A DNA stretch of 64,000 nucleotides from contig NC_049988.1 of the NCBI RefSeq assembly GCF_000003815.2, positions 4,161,738 through 4,225,737 on the forward strand. Reading direction: 5' to 3'. Both the position numbers and the translations under genes were made by a program. Shown in pieces: positions 1 to 15,200 of the stretch (positions are counted from its first letter, which is position 1; each line of letters begins with the position of its first letter). The DNA comes from Branchiostoma floridae. Its lineage: Eukaryota > Chordata > Leptocardii > Amphioxiformes > Branchiostomatidae. A model generated the notes under the pieces. The model was not told the DNA's origin, ran no database searches, and saw nothing but the letters and a program-made list of their open reading frames with translations.

Positions 1-93
1 CAAAGCTAAAGACATTTAAAACACTCAGTTCATGCCTTTGAATGATAACAGCATTTTGTAAGTATAAGTAGCCAGTGAAGAGAAAGCACTCAC

Positions 94-235
94 CTCGTGG
101 ACATCCCCTAAACTCGACCCTGAGACTGATGCCGCTGTGCCAGGCTGTGGGCAGCAGACGGACAGTCTTCACCAGAACTGCTCTGGGCAGGTAGTTCTCT
201 ACTACACTGCTGTCATCTGTGTTAGCCTCAAACAA
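94..235 (-). CDS. E81: F5/8C copy 1, exon C
   Basis: Phase 0 to 1. [20 protein letters not shown] to [11 protein letters not shown]. It ends at a GT donor, so at least one more exon lies beyond the window's low-coordinate edge. Confidence 0.9.
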
Positions 236-3200
236 CTGGAGAAGAGTTCAAAATAGCAAATGACAATCATCAATTTTTGTCATTAAGCATATTCTAAAAT
301 TGCAATCAATTAGAACTTTAAGCTGAGTTCTGAATCTATCATAAACAATTAGAATTTTATCACTATAGGCAACTTGTTATTCTCATCCTTCTGTCTCGAG
401 AGACAACAGAGTAGGCTAGTAGTACAAAAGTATCAGACAGTTTCGATACATTAATTTGATTGGTTTCATCTGGCTGTATAAAGAGACATACTACAAAAGT
501 AGCCAGAGGCCACAAATTAAAGCCAAGGCATGAAAAATTGACAAGAAACAATATAACATTGTTACAATTCTCAGTGAATGCGTTTACAGATTGTTTTTTT
601 ACGTACTTTGCTTGCTAATACTTATTAAAAAAGTGCACAATTAGCATTTAATGCTTTGCTTTGGGTTTTAATCATAGTCCTCTATACAGCGATGTATGTA
701 ATAGCAAGTTCTTTTTAGTTTCATAGACCCCCTTAGGATCCCTTTTAGCAAAAAATGACTGTCACAAATCTTACCATAACTTCTCCATCTTCATCATAGA
801 CATAATCCCATATCAGCCCATCCTCGGTGTACAGGACCTTGTACTCTGTCACATACTTGTCTCTGTTCTTTCCACTGCCCTGGGTCAGCACACTGGTGAT
901 CTGAACAGCTTCATCAAACTTCACCTGGAATTAGTAAAGAAGGGATAAGGTTGAAGAGAGTATGTATTGGGGATCCTAAAAACGCCTTGTGTTGAATTCT
1001 TGCTGTCTGCCAACAACTTTGTAGAAAAGTACCTGGTCATGAACAGGTATTTAGCTAGGATTTTTTATAGGGGGTCCAAACTTCTTGATCAGTCACGGTG
1101 AGTGATATATAGGCACCACTATTGTAGGGGGTGACCAGGGACATCCACCTTGCATGGTACAGAGTCATAAAGAATATCTTGTCAGAGAGGTCAAAGTAGA
1201 AGACTGTGACCTCAAATGACCTAGTGGAATCCATGGTCCATCAGAATTTCATGCTTGTCAGAGGATCTGCTCCCCAGTGTAAGGGCGTCTAGTGCTTTCA
1301 ATTTCTTGTTCTTTTAAGAAAAGCGTGTTCAAATGACGCCATGATGCATGCTTGGCTTAAAGCCTGACTATGAATCCAGAGGGGAATAACAGTTAGATCA
1401 TTGCTGGTTGATTATTCCAACACCCAGCACTGTTAAACTGACCATGTTAAACTGTCCATCTGTAACACCCCTGCAAAGTTGCCAGTAGGTGGTTTTTGAT
1501 GGGCTGTCTGTAAAGGTGCCAGACTGAGTATTTTCATTACTGAAGCAGTACGTAACTGCTAGCGGTATCACAATGAACACTCCATTTTCTCGCTATTGTG
1601 AAATCAAATCACTGAGAAATTAAATACATTTACAGCACTCGTGACCATTAGTAATTTGACAAACCTCTATCCATTCTTGGGTAGTGTCTTCAAGAGGCTC
1701 CCAGGCTTCGTCGTCATCTGACAGATACCGTCCGGTGACCAGGCGTGCATTCTTGGTAGGACGATCCTCCTTCTCGGAAGAAGCGCGGATGTTCTTGTCT
1801 GGGACGGAGCGGTCTTCCAGCCCCATCTTTATATCACACACACCTGGCATCAGATATTTTCAATGTTTATTGTGTTCACTTAATTGACTTTCCCTTGTGC
1901 AAATCTCTCTATAAATGTCAGAAAAGACATTGCAAGCTGGTACAAAACCTGATTTGTACCTTAAAAGGCAGTCAGCACTTTTTAAGTTCAACTCATGTCA
2001 CTTAAAATTAATAGATTGAATTGAAATTTAGGATTAATAAATGGGAGACCTCCCCAGAACATCATGACATCCTGATTGAGTCTCTGTGAATGTTGGTATC
2101 TCTGCTGGTAAAGCTGATGTTTCTGCCAAATCACAATCTGTACCCTAACACATTTCAGTCTAAACTAAAGCCAACAATCAACCAAGTTTGAAAAATCAGC
2201 AAGGTTTCTGTGATAACTGTGTCTCAATTAAAATAATGCTCCCATTGTTTCAGTCATTCTTCAAGGAAGTAATGCTAGTTCACTTTTATTCGGTGAGTAA
2301 CCTTTATTCGTTGTACGTAAAATCGGAGCATTGACAGGTATCAAGTCAACAGACGAGTGTTTCAGACTAGAATGCTATGAAAATATTGCAATTTGAAACC
2401 AATGTTCGACGATTACATTATCTCTAAGCATCTCATTTTTGTAAACAACAGATATAGGTTGCCATGTGAATAAAGGTGAATCAGTGTTACATGGATTAAA
2501 AGCTCACTAGTGTACAAAAATAGCTTAAATGTTTTTCAGTCATATAGTAGTGAATGCTTTTGCCAAATGCCGCATGTACATGACATAATCAGCTAGTACA
2601 TGCACTCTGCACTGTGATACTTTTTGGGTATTATTTTAAAGTAAAGCCACTCACCCTGAGTTGACAGTGCAGCAGTAGTAGGGAACCTGGTGGTGTAGGT
2701 TGTAACAATGACCTCTGTTGTTTCCTGTGGTACTGCAGCAGTGGTGCCTGATGGGACAGACTTGGTTGTCTCCTCTGTATGGGGAACAACAGTTGTCTGC
2801 TCTGGAAGGACTGGCTTTGTTGTCTCCTCAAAGACGGAATATGGTGTTGTCTCCTCTTCTAAATAAAGGCACAAACAGAATCTTTTACATTGGTTCTGAT
2901 TACAGTTTTTCAATGGCACCCAGCACTAAGTATCCAGTTTGTGATAATGTAAAGAACATCAACATCAGGATATCCCCATAACTATTAAATATGAAGCATA
3001 ACAACATCAAATCACTCAAACCATAGTTAACTGGTATGCTCTGTCCCTGGTGCTGAAGCTTCAGTAGTAATTGAGCCAGTCTTTCTTTTTATGGTTATTT
3101 CAGGAACTTATCACTGAAATATCTTGCATCTTGTGAACACAATTTTCTATATACATAGACAGCTGAAAAAAATAAACTTGGAAATGATCATACAAGAATC

Positions 3201-6200
3201 CTCACCATAAGGACATCCCCTGAACTCTGCCCTCAAAGCGATGCCGTTGTTCCAGTTGGTGGGCAGCAGTCGAACCTTCTGTACCTTCACTGCTTCTGGC
3301 AGGTGGTTCTCTACAATTCCTCCATCGTTGAAATTGGCACCAAAGATCTACAGAAACGACAAAATATATAGTTAGCAGCCTAAGAGCTTTTCATATACAG
3401 TACCAGATTAAAAAGTGACAAGAGAAAGAGAGTTACTCAGGTACCATTCTGTAGTTGCTTGCAAACACAGGTTTCTACTTGTAATTTTTGCTGACCTCGG
3501 GTTCCCCATTCTTGTCCTCCACAAACTGCCACAGTAGTGAGTCTGCTGAGTACAGCAGTTTGAACTCTGACACCCACTTGTCCTCCCCACCACTGCCCTG
3601 GGTCAGCACACTGGTCAGCTGCACTGGCTCAACAAAGTCAACCTGGGCACAGAAGGAAGAGAGTTTGAAATATTTTGAAATAGATATATTGTGCCTGAAT
3701 GACTTCAAATGATTGTGGTATAACATCCACTGGTGTACAGAATATGCAAACTGGAATCAAAATGAACAAAATGGACAGAATTTGAGCAGATTGTGGTATA
3801 ACATCCATTGGTGTACAGAATATGCAAACTAGAATCAAAATGAACAATATGGACAGAATTTGAGCAAAATGGAAAAAATACAAGGTACAGAAAGTGCAAA
3901 ATGGAACAAATTCGAAAACAAAATCGAATGAACTATCAAATAATATAACTGACATAAATTGATGGAACAGTATTGTGGAAGAATTGGAATAAAGAAGTGG
4001 GTGGCAAAGGAAAATAACTCATTGTATCATTTTTTCGTTCTATTTTGTTCAATTTTGCTCCACTGCATTCTATTTTGTTCCATTTCACACTTTATGTGCA
4101 TACACAACCATTATATCTAAATGGCTAACACGTTGATCTAAGTACTTTACCTGCAGCCACTGTCCCTCAGTGTCCTCTTCAGGCTGCCAAGACGTGACCA
4201 CTTCCTTACTGTCTGGCCTGCTGACAAGACGAGCCTCCTTGGGCTCCTTCTCAGCCTTGTAGGAAGAAGCAGTGATCTGGTCGTCTGAGACAGAGCGATC
4301 TTCAAGACCCATCTTCACATCACAGATACCTTCAGATTGGAAAGAAATTGGAGAGATGCTTTTCAATGTGGAAAATATGCTTTCAGTAATAGAGCTTTAA
4401 AACCACAGTGTTCTCTTTTTAGTTTCATGATAATGGAAATTATATGCTAGAAGTAACAACATCAGTACTGTCTCACCAGGAGTGGTGACCTCTGCTGTAG
4501 TTGGGAACTTGGTTGTGTAACTTGGCATCTTCTTAGTCGTCCATTCTGGCTGTGGAGACTCGGTTGTCTCAGGGGCAAGTGTGGTCCCCTCCTCTTCTAC
4601 AATTTTGTAAATGAAGTATAGTAGTCAAATTTTCAGATATTTATCATACCCGAAAATAATATAGAACTAGCATGGTCTGTCCCTGGTGCTGAAATTTCAG
4701 TGGTAATTGAATCAGTTGTTTTAGTTTCTTATTTTATGATTTCAGAAGCTAAATATTGCCATATTATACAGCTCTTTAGTAAAACATTCTTCACAAATAT
4801 ACGGATTAAGATACACAAAGTTGCAGATTCACCATAAGGACATCCCCTGAACTCTGCCCTCAGAGCGATGCCGTTGTTCCAGTTGGTGGGCAGCAGTCGA
4901 ACCTTCTGTACCTTCACTGCTTCTGGCAGGTGGTTCTCTACAATTCCTTCATCGTTGAAGTTAGCACCAAAGATCTACAAAAAAGGCAACAAATGTAACT
5001 AACATCCTTAGAGCTTTTCATATACAGGGTCGGATTAAAAAGTGACAAAAGAGAGACATTATATTTGGAAATATTCTGCACTTGCTTGCAAACACTGGTT
5101 TTCTACTTGTAATGTTTGCTGACCTCAGGTTCGCCATTCTTGTCCTCCACAAACTGCCACAGTAGTGAGTCTGCTGAGTACAGCAGTTTGAACTCTGACA
5201 CCCACTTGTCCTCCCCACCACTGCCCTGGGTCAGCACACTGGTCAGCTGGACTGGCTCAACAAAGTCAACCTGGGGACAGAAGAAAGAGAGTTTGAAATC
5301 TTTTGATATAGAAAGATTGCACTTAGTTAACTTCAAAAAGGAATTGTGGTATAACACCCACTGGTGTACAGAAAGTGTGAACTGGAATGGAATGGAACAA
5401 AATACAAAGCAAAGGGAAATAAAATTGATGGAAATATAAGACAACAGTACTGTGAAAGGATTAAAATGCATACGTGGACGGCAAATGTATATAACACGTT
5501 TAATCTTTATTTTATTTTAGTTTGTTCCTTATCAGACTTTCTGTATATTTTATTTCCTTTCATACACATCTTTTTTGCTTTAGTGCATTCCATTTTGTTC
5601 CATTTTGCACTTTCTGTACACCCAGTATATGTAATGGCTTCGGTGTTGATCTAAGTACTTTACCTGGAGCCACTGTCCCTCAGTGTCCTCCTCAGGCTGC
5701 CAAGACGTGGCCACTTCCTTACTGTCAGGCCTGCTGTCAAGACGAGCCTCCTTGGGCTCCTTCTCAGCCTTGTAAGAGGAGGCAGTGATCTGGTCGTCTG
5801 AGACGGAGCGGTCTTCAAGACCCATCTTCACATCACAGATACCTTCATATTGGCGGAAAAATTCATTTTTAGAGATGCTTTTTAATCTTGATAATTGGCA
5901 TTCAGTCAGATGGCTTCAAAAATACTCTTTTTAGTCTCATGATAATAAAAAAAATACGCTAGACATGACTACATCATTACTATCTCACCAGGAGTGGTGA
6001 CCTCTGCTGTAGTTGGGAACTTGGTTGTGTAACTTGGCATCTTCTTAGTCGTCCATTCTGGCTGTGGAGACTCGGTCGTCTCAGGGGATAGTGTGGTTCC
6101 CTCCTCTTCTACAATTTTTGAAAATAAGCATAGTAGTCAAATTGTGAGATTTATGTTGTACATGACAATGGTGTAGAAGTACCAAATCACCAATATTACA

Positions 6201-9200
6201 TAATTCAAGTATGGAGTATATAGAACTGACCTGCTCTGTCCCTGGTGGCTTCAGTGGTAATTGAGTCCATTGTTTTAGTTTCAAATTATGATATTTCATG
6301 AACTAAACATTGTCATAGTGTACAGCTTTTTAGCAAAACCATCTTAACACATAAGCAGATGAAAATACACAAAGTTGGACATTGTTAAAAATAAGTCTCA
6401 CCATAAGGACATCCCCTGAACTCTGCCCTCAGAGCGATGCCGTTGTTCCAGTTGGTGGGCAGCAGTCGAACCTTCTGTACCTTCACTGCTTCTGGCAGGT
6501 GGTTCTCTACAATTCCTCCATCGTTGAAGTTAGCACCAAAGATCTGCAAAAAGGCGACATATGTAGTTTTCTCATCCTTTGACTTTCCATATCAATGATA
6601 CAGGATCAGAGTAAAAGAACAAAGAGATTTTTAAGGAAACATTCGGCACTTCAAAACACTGGCTTTCTACTTGAAATTTCTCACCTCGGGTTCCCCATTC
6701 TTGTCCTCCACAAACTGCCACAGTAGTGAGTCTGCTGAGTACAGCAGTTTGAACTCTGACACCCACTTGTCCTCCCCACCACTGCCCTGGGTCAGCACAC
6801 TGGTCAGCTGGACTGGCTCACCAAAGTCAACCTGAGGACAGAAGGAGGAAGGTTTAAAATCTTTTGAAATACATATGGATTGATTGTGCTCAGATAACTT
6901 CAAAAGATTGTGGTATAATTGCCATCACTTAACAGAAATTGTGAAGTAGAACAAATTGGAACTAAGTGGGGTGAAAAGGAACAAAACGGAAAGTACAAAA
7001 AGTGCAAAATGGAACGAAATGGAAGGAAATAAGAAGCAAACAAAAATAAAATTGATGGAAATATAAAGAAACTGTACTGTGGAAGGATGAAAAGTACAGT
7101 AGTGGGAGGTAAATGGTGGAAGGATCAAAGAATAAAAAAGTCGGCGGTAGATGGATATAACACGTTTTATCTTAAGTCATTACATCTTGCTCCAATGCAT
7201 TTCATTTCACTCCATTTTGTTCCATTTAACACTTTCTGTACACCCACACCCATTATATTCTATGAATAACAGGTTTATCTAAGTACTTTACCTGCAGCCA
7301 CTGTCCCTCAGTGTCCTCTTCAGGCTGCCAAGACGTGACCACTTCCTTACTGTCTGGTCTGCTATCAAGACGAGCCTCCTTGGGCTCCTTCTCAGCCTTG
7401 TAGGAGGAGGCAGTGATCTGGTCGTCTGAGACGGAGCGGTCTTCAAGACCCATCTTCACATCACAGATACCTTCATATTGGTAGAAAAATCTATTTAGAG
7501 ATGCTTTTCAATGTTGAAAATGTGCATTTAGCCATAGACCTTCAAATATAGTGTTCACATTTTAGTTTCATGATAATGGAAATTATATGCTAGAAGTAAC
7601 AACATCAGTACTATTTTACCAGGAGTGGTGACCTCTGCTGTAGTTGGGAACTTGGTTGTGTAACTTGGCATCTTCTTAGTCGTCCATTCTGGCTGTGGAG
7701 ACTCTGTCGTCTCAGGGGCAAGTGTGGTCCCCTCCTCTTCTACAGTTTTGGAAATGGAGTATAGTAGTCACATTTTCAGATAAGTATCATACCCGAAAAA
7801 ATATAGAACTAGCATGGTCTGTCCCTGGTGCTGAAATTTCATTGGTAATTGAATCAGTTTTTTAGTTTCACATTTTATGATTTCAGAAGCTAAATATTGC
7901 CATTTTATACAGCTCTTTAGTAAAACATTCTTCACAAATATACGGATTAAGATACACAAAGTTGCAGATTCACCATAAGAACATCCCCTGAACTCTGCCC
8001 TCAGAGCGATGCCGTTGTTCCAGTTGGTGGGCAGCAGTCGAACCTTCTGTACCTTCACTGCTTCTGGCAGGTGGTTCTCTACAATTCCTTCATCGTTGAA
8101 GTTTGCACCAAAGATCTACAGAAAAGAGAAAATATGTAGTGAGCACCCTAAGAGCTTTTCATATACACTAGCAGATCAAAAATTGATGAGAGAGAGAAAA
8201 AGATTGTTTTAGGTAATATTCTGCACTTGCTTGCAAACACAAGATTTCTACTTGTAATTTTTGCTGACCTCTGGTTCCCCATTCTTGTCCTCCACAAACT
8301 GCCACAGTAGTGAGTCTGCTGAGTACAGCAGTTTGAACTCTGACACCCACTTGTCCTCCCCACCACTGCCCTGGGTCAGCACACTGGTCAGCTGGACTGG
8401 CTCAACAAAGTCAACCTGGGGACAGAAGGAAGAGAGTTTGAAATATTTTGAAATAGATATATTGTGCCTGAATGACTTCAAGTGATTCTGGTATAACATC
8501 CACTGGTGTACAGAATATGCAAACTGGAATCAAAATGAACAAAATGGACAGAATTTGAGCAGATTGTGGTATGACATCCATTGGTGTACAGAATATGCAA
8601 ACTAGAATCAAAATGAACAATATGGACAGAATTTGAGCAAAATGGAAAAAATGCAAGGTACAGAAAGTGCAAAATGGAACAAATTCGAAAACAAAATCGA
8701 ATGAAGTATCAAATAATAAAACTGACATAAATTGATGGAACAGCATTGTGAAAGAATTGGAATAAAGAAGTGGGTGGCAAAGGAATATAACTCATTGTAT
8801 CATTTTTTCGTTCTATTTTGTTCAATTTCGTTCCACTGCATTCTATTTTGTTCCATTTCACACTTTATGTGCATACACAACCATTATATCTAAATGGCTA
8901 ACACGTTGATCTAAGTACTTTACCTGCAGCCACTGTCCCTCAGTGTCCTCCTCAGGCTGCCAAGACGTGACCACTTCCTTACTGTCTGGTCTGCTGTCAA
9001 GACGAGCCTCCTTGGGCTCCTTCTCAGCCTTGTAGGAGGAGGCAGTGATCTGGTCGTCTGAGACGGAGCGGTCTTCAAGACCCATCTTCACATCACAGAT
9101 ACCTTTCGATTGGCAGAAAAAACATATATAAGATTTTTTGCATTAAGAAAGCTTTTCAAAGGCTGATAGAGAACACGCAGCTTTAGAAATTTAGATATAT

Positions 9201-12200
9201 TGACCTTTCTTCTTTCAAAAATTAACAATGTATGCTAAAATTCATAACATCAGTACTATCTCACCAGGAGTGGTGACCTCTGCTGTAGTTGGGAACTTGG
9301 TTGTGTAACTTGGCATCTTCTTAGTCGTCCATTCTGGCTGTGGAGACTCTGTTGTCTCAGTGGCAACAGTGGTCTTCTCTTCTTCTATAATTTGTGAAAT
9401 AAGTACAGTCATTAATATTTTGAAATTTCGTATTGTAAGTCAATACGGTATTGAAGCACGAAATCACCAACATTACATCATGCAAAGGTAGCTAGACTCA
9501 GTTACAACGGAAACCAATTGATTAACAGTGGGTTCGATGGAAGGGTCTTGAAAATAAAAGAAGACTGATATGCTCTGTCCATGGCGCTGATGGTAATTCA
9601 ATCAGTACTAATACTTTTATAATGATGATTATTTCTCGAGATTACCGTTGTCATATCATGCAGATTGTTGGGAAGGTTATTTTTCATACAAAGACAGCTG
9701 GCAAAAATTGGAAATTTCATGCAAGAAGCCCTACCATAGGGACATCCCCTGAACTCTGCCCTCAGAGCGATGCCATTGTTCCAGTTGGTGGGCAGCAGTC
9801 GAACCTTCTGTACCTTCACTGCTTCTGGCAGGTGGTTCTCTACAATTCCTTCATCGTTGGAGTTTGCACCAAAGATCTACAAAAAAGGCAACATATGTAG
9901 TCAGCATCCTAAGAGCTTTTCATATAGAGGGTCAGAGTAAAAAAATGGCAAGAGATATCATTTCAGGAAATATTCTGCATTTCGTTGCAAACACAAGTTT
10001 TCTACTTGTAATTTTTGCTGACCTCTGGTTCCCCGTTCTTGTCCTCCACAAACTGCCACAGTAGTGAGTCTGCTGAGTACAGCAGTTTGAACTCTGACAC
10101 CCACTTGTCCTCCCCACCACTGCCCTGGGTCAGCACACTGGTCAGCTGGACTGGCTCAACAAAGTCAACCTGGGGACAGAAGAAAGAGAGTTTGAAATAT
10201 TTTGAAATAGATATATTGTGCCTGAATGACTTCAAATGATTGTGGTATAACATCCACTGGTGTACAGAATATGCAAACTGGAATCAAAATGAACAAAATG
10301 GACAGAATTTGAGCAGATTGTGGTATAACATCCATTGGTGTACAGAATATGCAAACTAGAATCAAAATGAACAATATGGACAGAATTTGAGCAAAATGGA
10401 AAAAATGCAAGGTACAGAAAGTGCAAAATGGAACAAATTCGAAAACAAAATCGAATGAACTATTAAGTAATAAAACTGACATAAATTGATGGAACAGTAT
10501 TGTGGAAGAATTGGAATAAAGAAGTGGGTGGCAAAGGAATATAACTCATTGTATCATTTTTTCGTTCTATTTTGTTCAATTTTGCTTCACTGCATTCTAT
10601 TTTGTTCCATTTCACACTTTATGTGCATACACAACCATTATATCTAAATGGCTAACACGTTGATCTAAGTACTTTACCTGCAGCCACTGTCCCTCAGTGT
10701 CCTCCTCAGGCTGCCAAGACGTGGCCACTTCCTTACTGTCTGGTCTGCTGTCAAGACGAGCCTCCTTGGGCTCCTTCTCAGCCTTGTAGGAGGAGGCAGT
10801 GATCTTGTCATCTGAGACAGAGCGGTCTTCAAGACCCATCTTCACATCGCAGATACCTTCATATTGGCAGAAAAATTCCTTCTTAGAGATGCCTTTCAAT
10901 GTTGATAATGGCCTTCAGTCAGATGGCTTCAAAAATCCTTTTTTTAGTCTCATGTTAATAAAAAATATGCTAGACGTGACAACATCAGTGCTATCTTACC
11001 AGGAGTGGTAACCTCTGCTGTAGTTGGGAACTTGGTTGTGTAACTTGGCATCTTCTTAGTTGTCCATTCTGGCTGTGGAGACTCTGTCGTCTCAGGGGCA
11101 ACAGTGGTCTTCTCTTCTTCTATAATTTGTGAAATAAGTGCAGTTTGTAATCTTTTGAAATTTTGTATTATACATGAATGCAATATTCAAGCACGAAATC
11201 ACCAACATTACATCATGCAAATGTAGTTTGACTTAATTACAACAGAACCCAATTGGTTTGTTATAAGGTTGATGGCAAGTTCTACAGATAAAAGAGGACT
11301 GGTATGGTCTGTCCCTGGTACTGAAGCTTTGATGGTAATTGAATCAGTAGTTATACTTTCAAAGTATGATTATTTCTTGAGATTATCATTGTTATATCAT
11401 GAAATTTGTTGGAAAGTTTTTTATACAGGTGGCAAAAATTGGAAATTATCATGCAAGAAGCCTCACCATAAGGACATCCCCTGAACTCTGCCCTCAGAGC
11501 GATGCCGTTGTTCCAGTTGGTGGGCAGCAGTCGAACCTTCTGTACCTTCACTGCTTCTGGCAGGTGGTTCTCTACAATTCCTTCATCGTTGGAGTTTGCA
11601 CCAAAGATCTACAGAAAAGACAAAATATATAGTTAGCACCCTAAAAGCCTTTCATATACACTACCAGATCAAAAAGTGTCAAGACAGAGAGAGATTATTT
11701 TTGGAAATATTTTGCATTTGTTTGCAAACACAGGTTTTCTACTTGTAATTTTTGCTCACCTCAGGTTCCCCATTCTTGTCCTCCACAAACTGCCACAGTA
11801 GTGAGTCTGCTGAGTACAGCAGTTTGAACTCTGACACCCACTTGTCCTCCCCACCACTGCCCTGGGTCAGCACACTGGTCAGCTGGACTGGCTCAACAAA
11901 GTCAACCTGGGCACAGAAGGAAGAGAGTTTTCAATCCTTTGATTAGAAAGACTGTGCTTAGTTAACTTCAAGAATAAATTGTGGTATAACACCCACTGGT
12001 GAACTGGAATGAAATGGAACAAAATACAAAGCAAAAGGAAAAAAATGTTAGAAATATAAGGCAACAGTACTGTGAAAGGATTAAAATACAGACATGGCAG
12101 GCAAATGCATATATTAACATGTTTAATCTTTATTTCATTCTATAGATCTAGTTTGTTCCTTTTAACAATTTCTGTACATTCTATTTCCTTCCATAATTCT

Positions 12201-15200
12201 TGCTTTAGTGCATTTTATTTTGTTCCATTTTGCACTTTCTGCACACCCATGATATGTCATGGCTACGGTGTTGATCTAAGTACTTTACCTGCAGCCACTG
12301 TCCCTCAGTGTCCTCCTCAGGCTGCCAAGACGTGGCCACTTCCTTACTGTCAGGCCTGCTGACAAGACGAGCCTCCTTGGGCTCCTTCTCAGCCTTGTAG
12401 GAAGAAGCAGTGATCTGGTCGTCTGAGACAGAGCGATCTTCAAGACCCATCTTCACATCACAGATGCCTTTTAATGAAAAATAATAAAAAATTAATACCC
12501 CTGGTATATATAGTAATGCATATCATAACAGGTTCATTTTCTATCAGAAAAGACCATGGGGATAGGAACAGAAATTCATTCTGATACTATCGATATGATG
12601 AAATATTGTAGTTCTGACACAAGAAAACAAACAAATCAACAAGATCAATTTTTCCCCATTGTTTGATGATGATCAGAACTCTGATTCATTAAGTGTTGCT
12701 CATGTTCATGAACTATGCCGGCCCACTTTTCAAACTAACGGAACCACCATTGGGCATTGTAACTTCTCTTTTATGCTTTTCAAGCCATTACATAAGTCAA
12801 AGGTTACAGTCTTTCATTACAATTGAAACGGAATAACAATTATTGATCAGTTTTCTTACCTGATGTTGTAACTTCAGGATTTGTAGGGAACCTTGTTGTG
12901 TAAGATGGGATCTTTGTTGTCTGTACCAGTTCTGGAGTGGTAATCTCTGCAGATGGTGTTGTCTCAACTGGATTGAAAAGAACCAAACTTTTGACTCCTA
13001 TTCATATCATTTTGAGACAAGTATGCAGCCTTAGAAACAAGATAGAGCTCACTCATCCTAAGGCTTACAATACATAGGAACTTCTTTGGTACATGTTTTT
13101 TGCTACATAAAAACATATGTCAACATTGTACGCAAACTGTTAACAAATTACCACATATACATGCATGTAGTGCAAAGAGTCTTCTAGCAGAAATCTGCTA
13201 GATCCTTTCTCCATGATGCATAAAACAAAAAGACCTACACATCAAGAATGATGTTAATAAAGTAACAAAGACTGATATCACAGATCGTACGACTGCTAGT
13301 CAAGCTGTAAACACTGATCGCCTCTGCAGTCAAAGTTACCTGTATCATTAATGCTGTTATGGTATATTGTATTGTTACCAGGGCTAGCCCTTGATAATAG
13401 CCTCTGGCTAGTTGGGTAGCCCTGGCTGTATTTCTCATGATTGTACAGCTGAATAAATCAAATCAAATCAAAAAAGCTACGTTCATGCTGTCAAAGGAAG
13501 AGACCCACCAAGTGGCACCTCCTGGGTGGAAACAGGTGTTGGTTTCAGAGTTGTTGTTGTGGTTTTCGTTGTCTTGGTGACGATTGTGGTCTTCATAGGA
13601 GCTGCTGGGGTCGTCACTTCTGCGGATGCTGTTGTTGCTTCAGGTTCTGCACAGTACAGGTATAGCAAGTTTCATTTTTTTTTTCTATTTCTTTGTAAAG
13701 AACACGGAAGTAATCGACTTTTATAAGATTGGATTCTTACCTTGTCAAAGTCCTACTATACCTGTAACGTTACAATTCTATCAACCTGTACTATTTGCAG
13801 ACTTTATATAATGTAGAAGTGCATGTTACACACATTTGCTATGTGCATGCTGTTAATTGCTTGCTGTAACTGTCTGGTTTGGATGCAATATATGAATGAG
13901 TTTTCTGCTTTGCATGCAATATATGAATGAAAAGTTCAATAAGTTTTCAATGCGATTTCAAGACTATGCTCAAAATTGGGATAATTTGCAGAGAAAATTG
14001 TACATACCAACTTCTGGTGCCTTGGTGGTTCTTTCTTCAACAGTTTCAGTTGTAGTTGTGACAGTGGTGACCGTTACCAGCTTGGTTCCCTCTGTGGTTG
14101 CCACAGATTCTGTGGGTTCTGGTTTCCCTGTGTATTCTGGTTGTCCAGTGTATTCTGGTTGTCCAGTGTGTTCTGGTTGTCCAGTGTGTTCTGGTTGTCC
14201 AGTGTATTCTGGTTGTCCAGTGTATTCTGGTTGTCCAGTGTGTTCTGGTTGTCCAGTGTATTCTGGTTGTCCAGTGTATTCTGGTTGTCCAGTGTGTTCT
14301 GGTTGTCCAGTGTGTTCTGGTTGTCCATTGTATTCTGGTTGTCCAGTGTATTCTGGTTGTCCAGTGCTGTACTCTGGGTGTCCTGTGTATTCAGGGCTAC
14401 CAGTGCTGTACTCTGGATTTCCAGTGTATTCTGGTTGTCCAGTGTGTTCTGGTTGTTCAGTGCGTTCAGGTTGTCCAGTGTATTCTGGTTGTCCTGTGTG
14501 TTCTGGTTGCCCAGTGTGTTCTGGTTGTCCGGTGTGTTCTGGTTGTCCAGTGTGTTCTGGTTCTGGTTCAGCTGTCGACCTTGGCTGTTCTGTGGGCTCT
14601 GGCTGTTCTGTCATTGTTGGTTTCTTTGTGTAGTGAGGCTCTGTGTTAAAAACATTACAGAACTAGAGTTCAACGAACCCATCTCTTCGCCAAATAATCA
14701 TGCCTTTATTTAAGACTTTATGGTCTTATTCATGTATTACTAAATAGCAAATGACTGCATGAACTGTGTTCCTCACATGCAAACACACAAACATTACCAA
14801 AACCAGACTGTGACCTGACAGATGACCTGGTAGCATCCCTGGTCAATCAGAATTTCATGCTTGTCAATTTAGACTTTGTCCCCAGTGTAAGGGCGTCCTC
14901 CAGCAAACCATCTGTATAACAGCTGTGTCCATAGATATAGGTCAAAATGAGATATATAGAGCACAGTTTATTTCTGTTAATAAGTTTTGCTGCAGTACCT
15001 TAGGAAGCCGCTAGGGGGCCCACAATCATAATTTATCTTCGTTTTCCTGACCCCTACCCACCTACCAAATATCATCAGGATTTTTTCAAGGCTTCTCGAG
15101 TTATGCATTCCACAAACAAAAGGACGCACACACTCGGCCCACTACCGTCCTAACGGAAAATGCTACGTCAACTATTTTCGAACACAACCTTCTTTTCCGC

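Noticed and set aside
3638-3955. Repeated FVPFCTFCT-like frames in the A-B introns of copies 2, 5 and 6
   Set aside because: Intronic foldback sequence between well-defined exons; similarity among them reflects duplication, not coding selection.
13896-14633. Long + strand open frames over the TGQPEH repeats
   Set aside because: Periodic shadow of E52. The minus frame has matching splice borders and phases and a mucin composition; the + frame has none.
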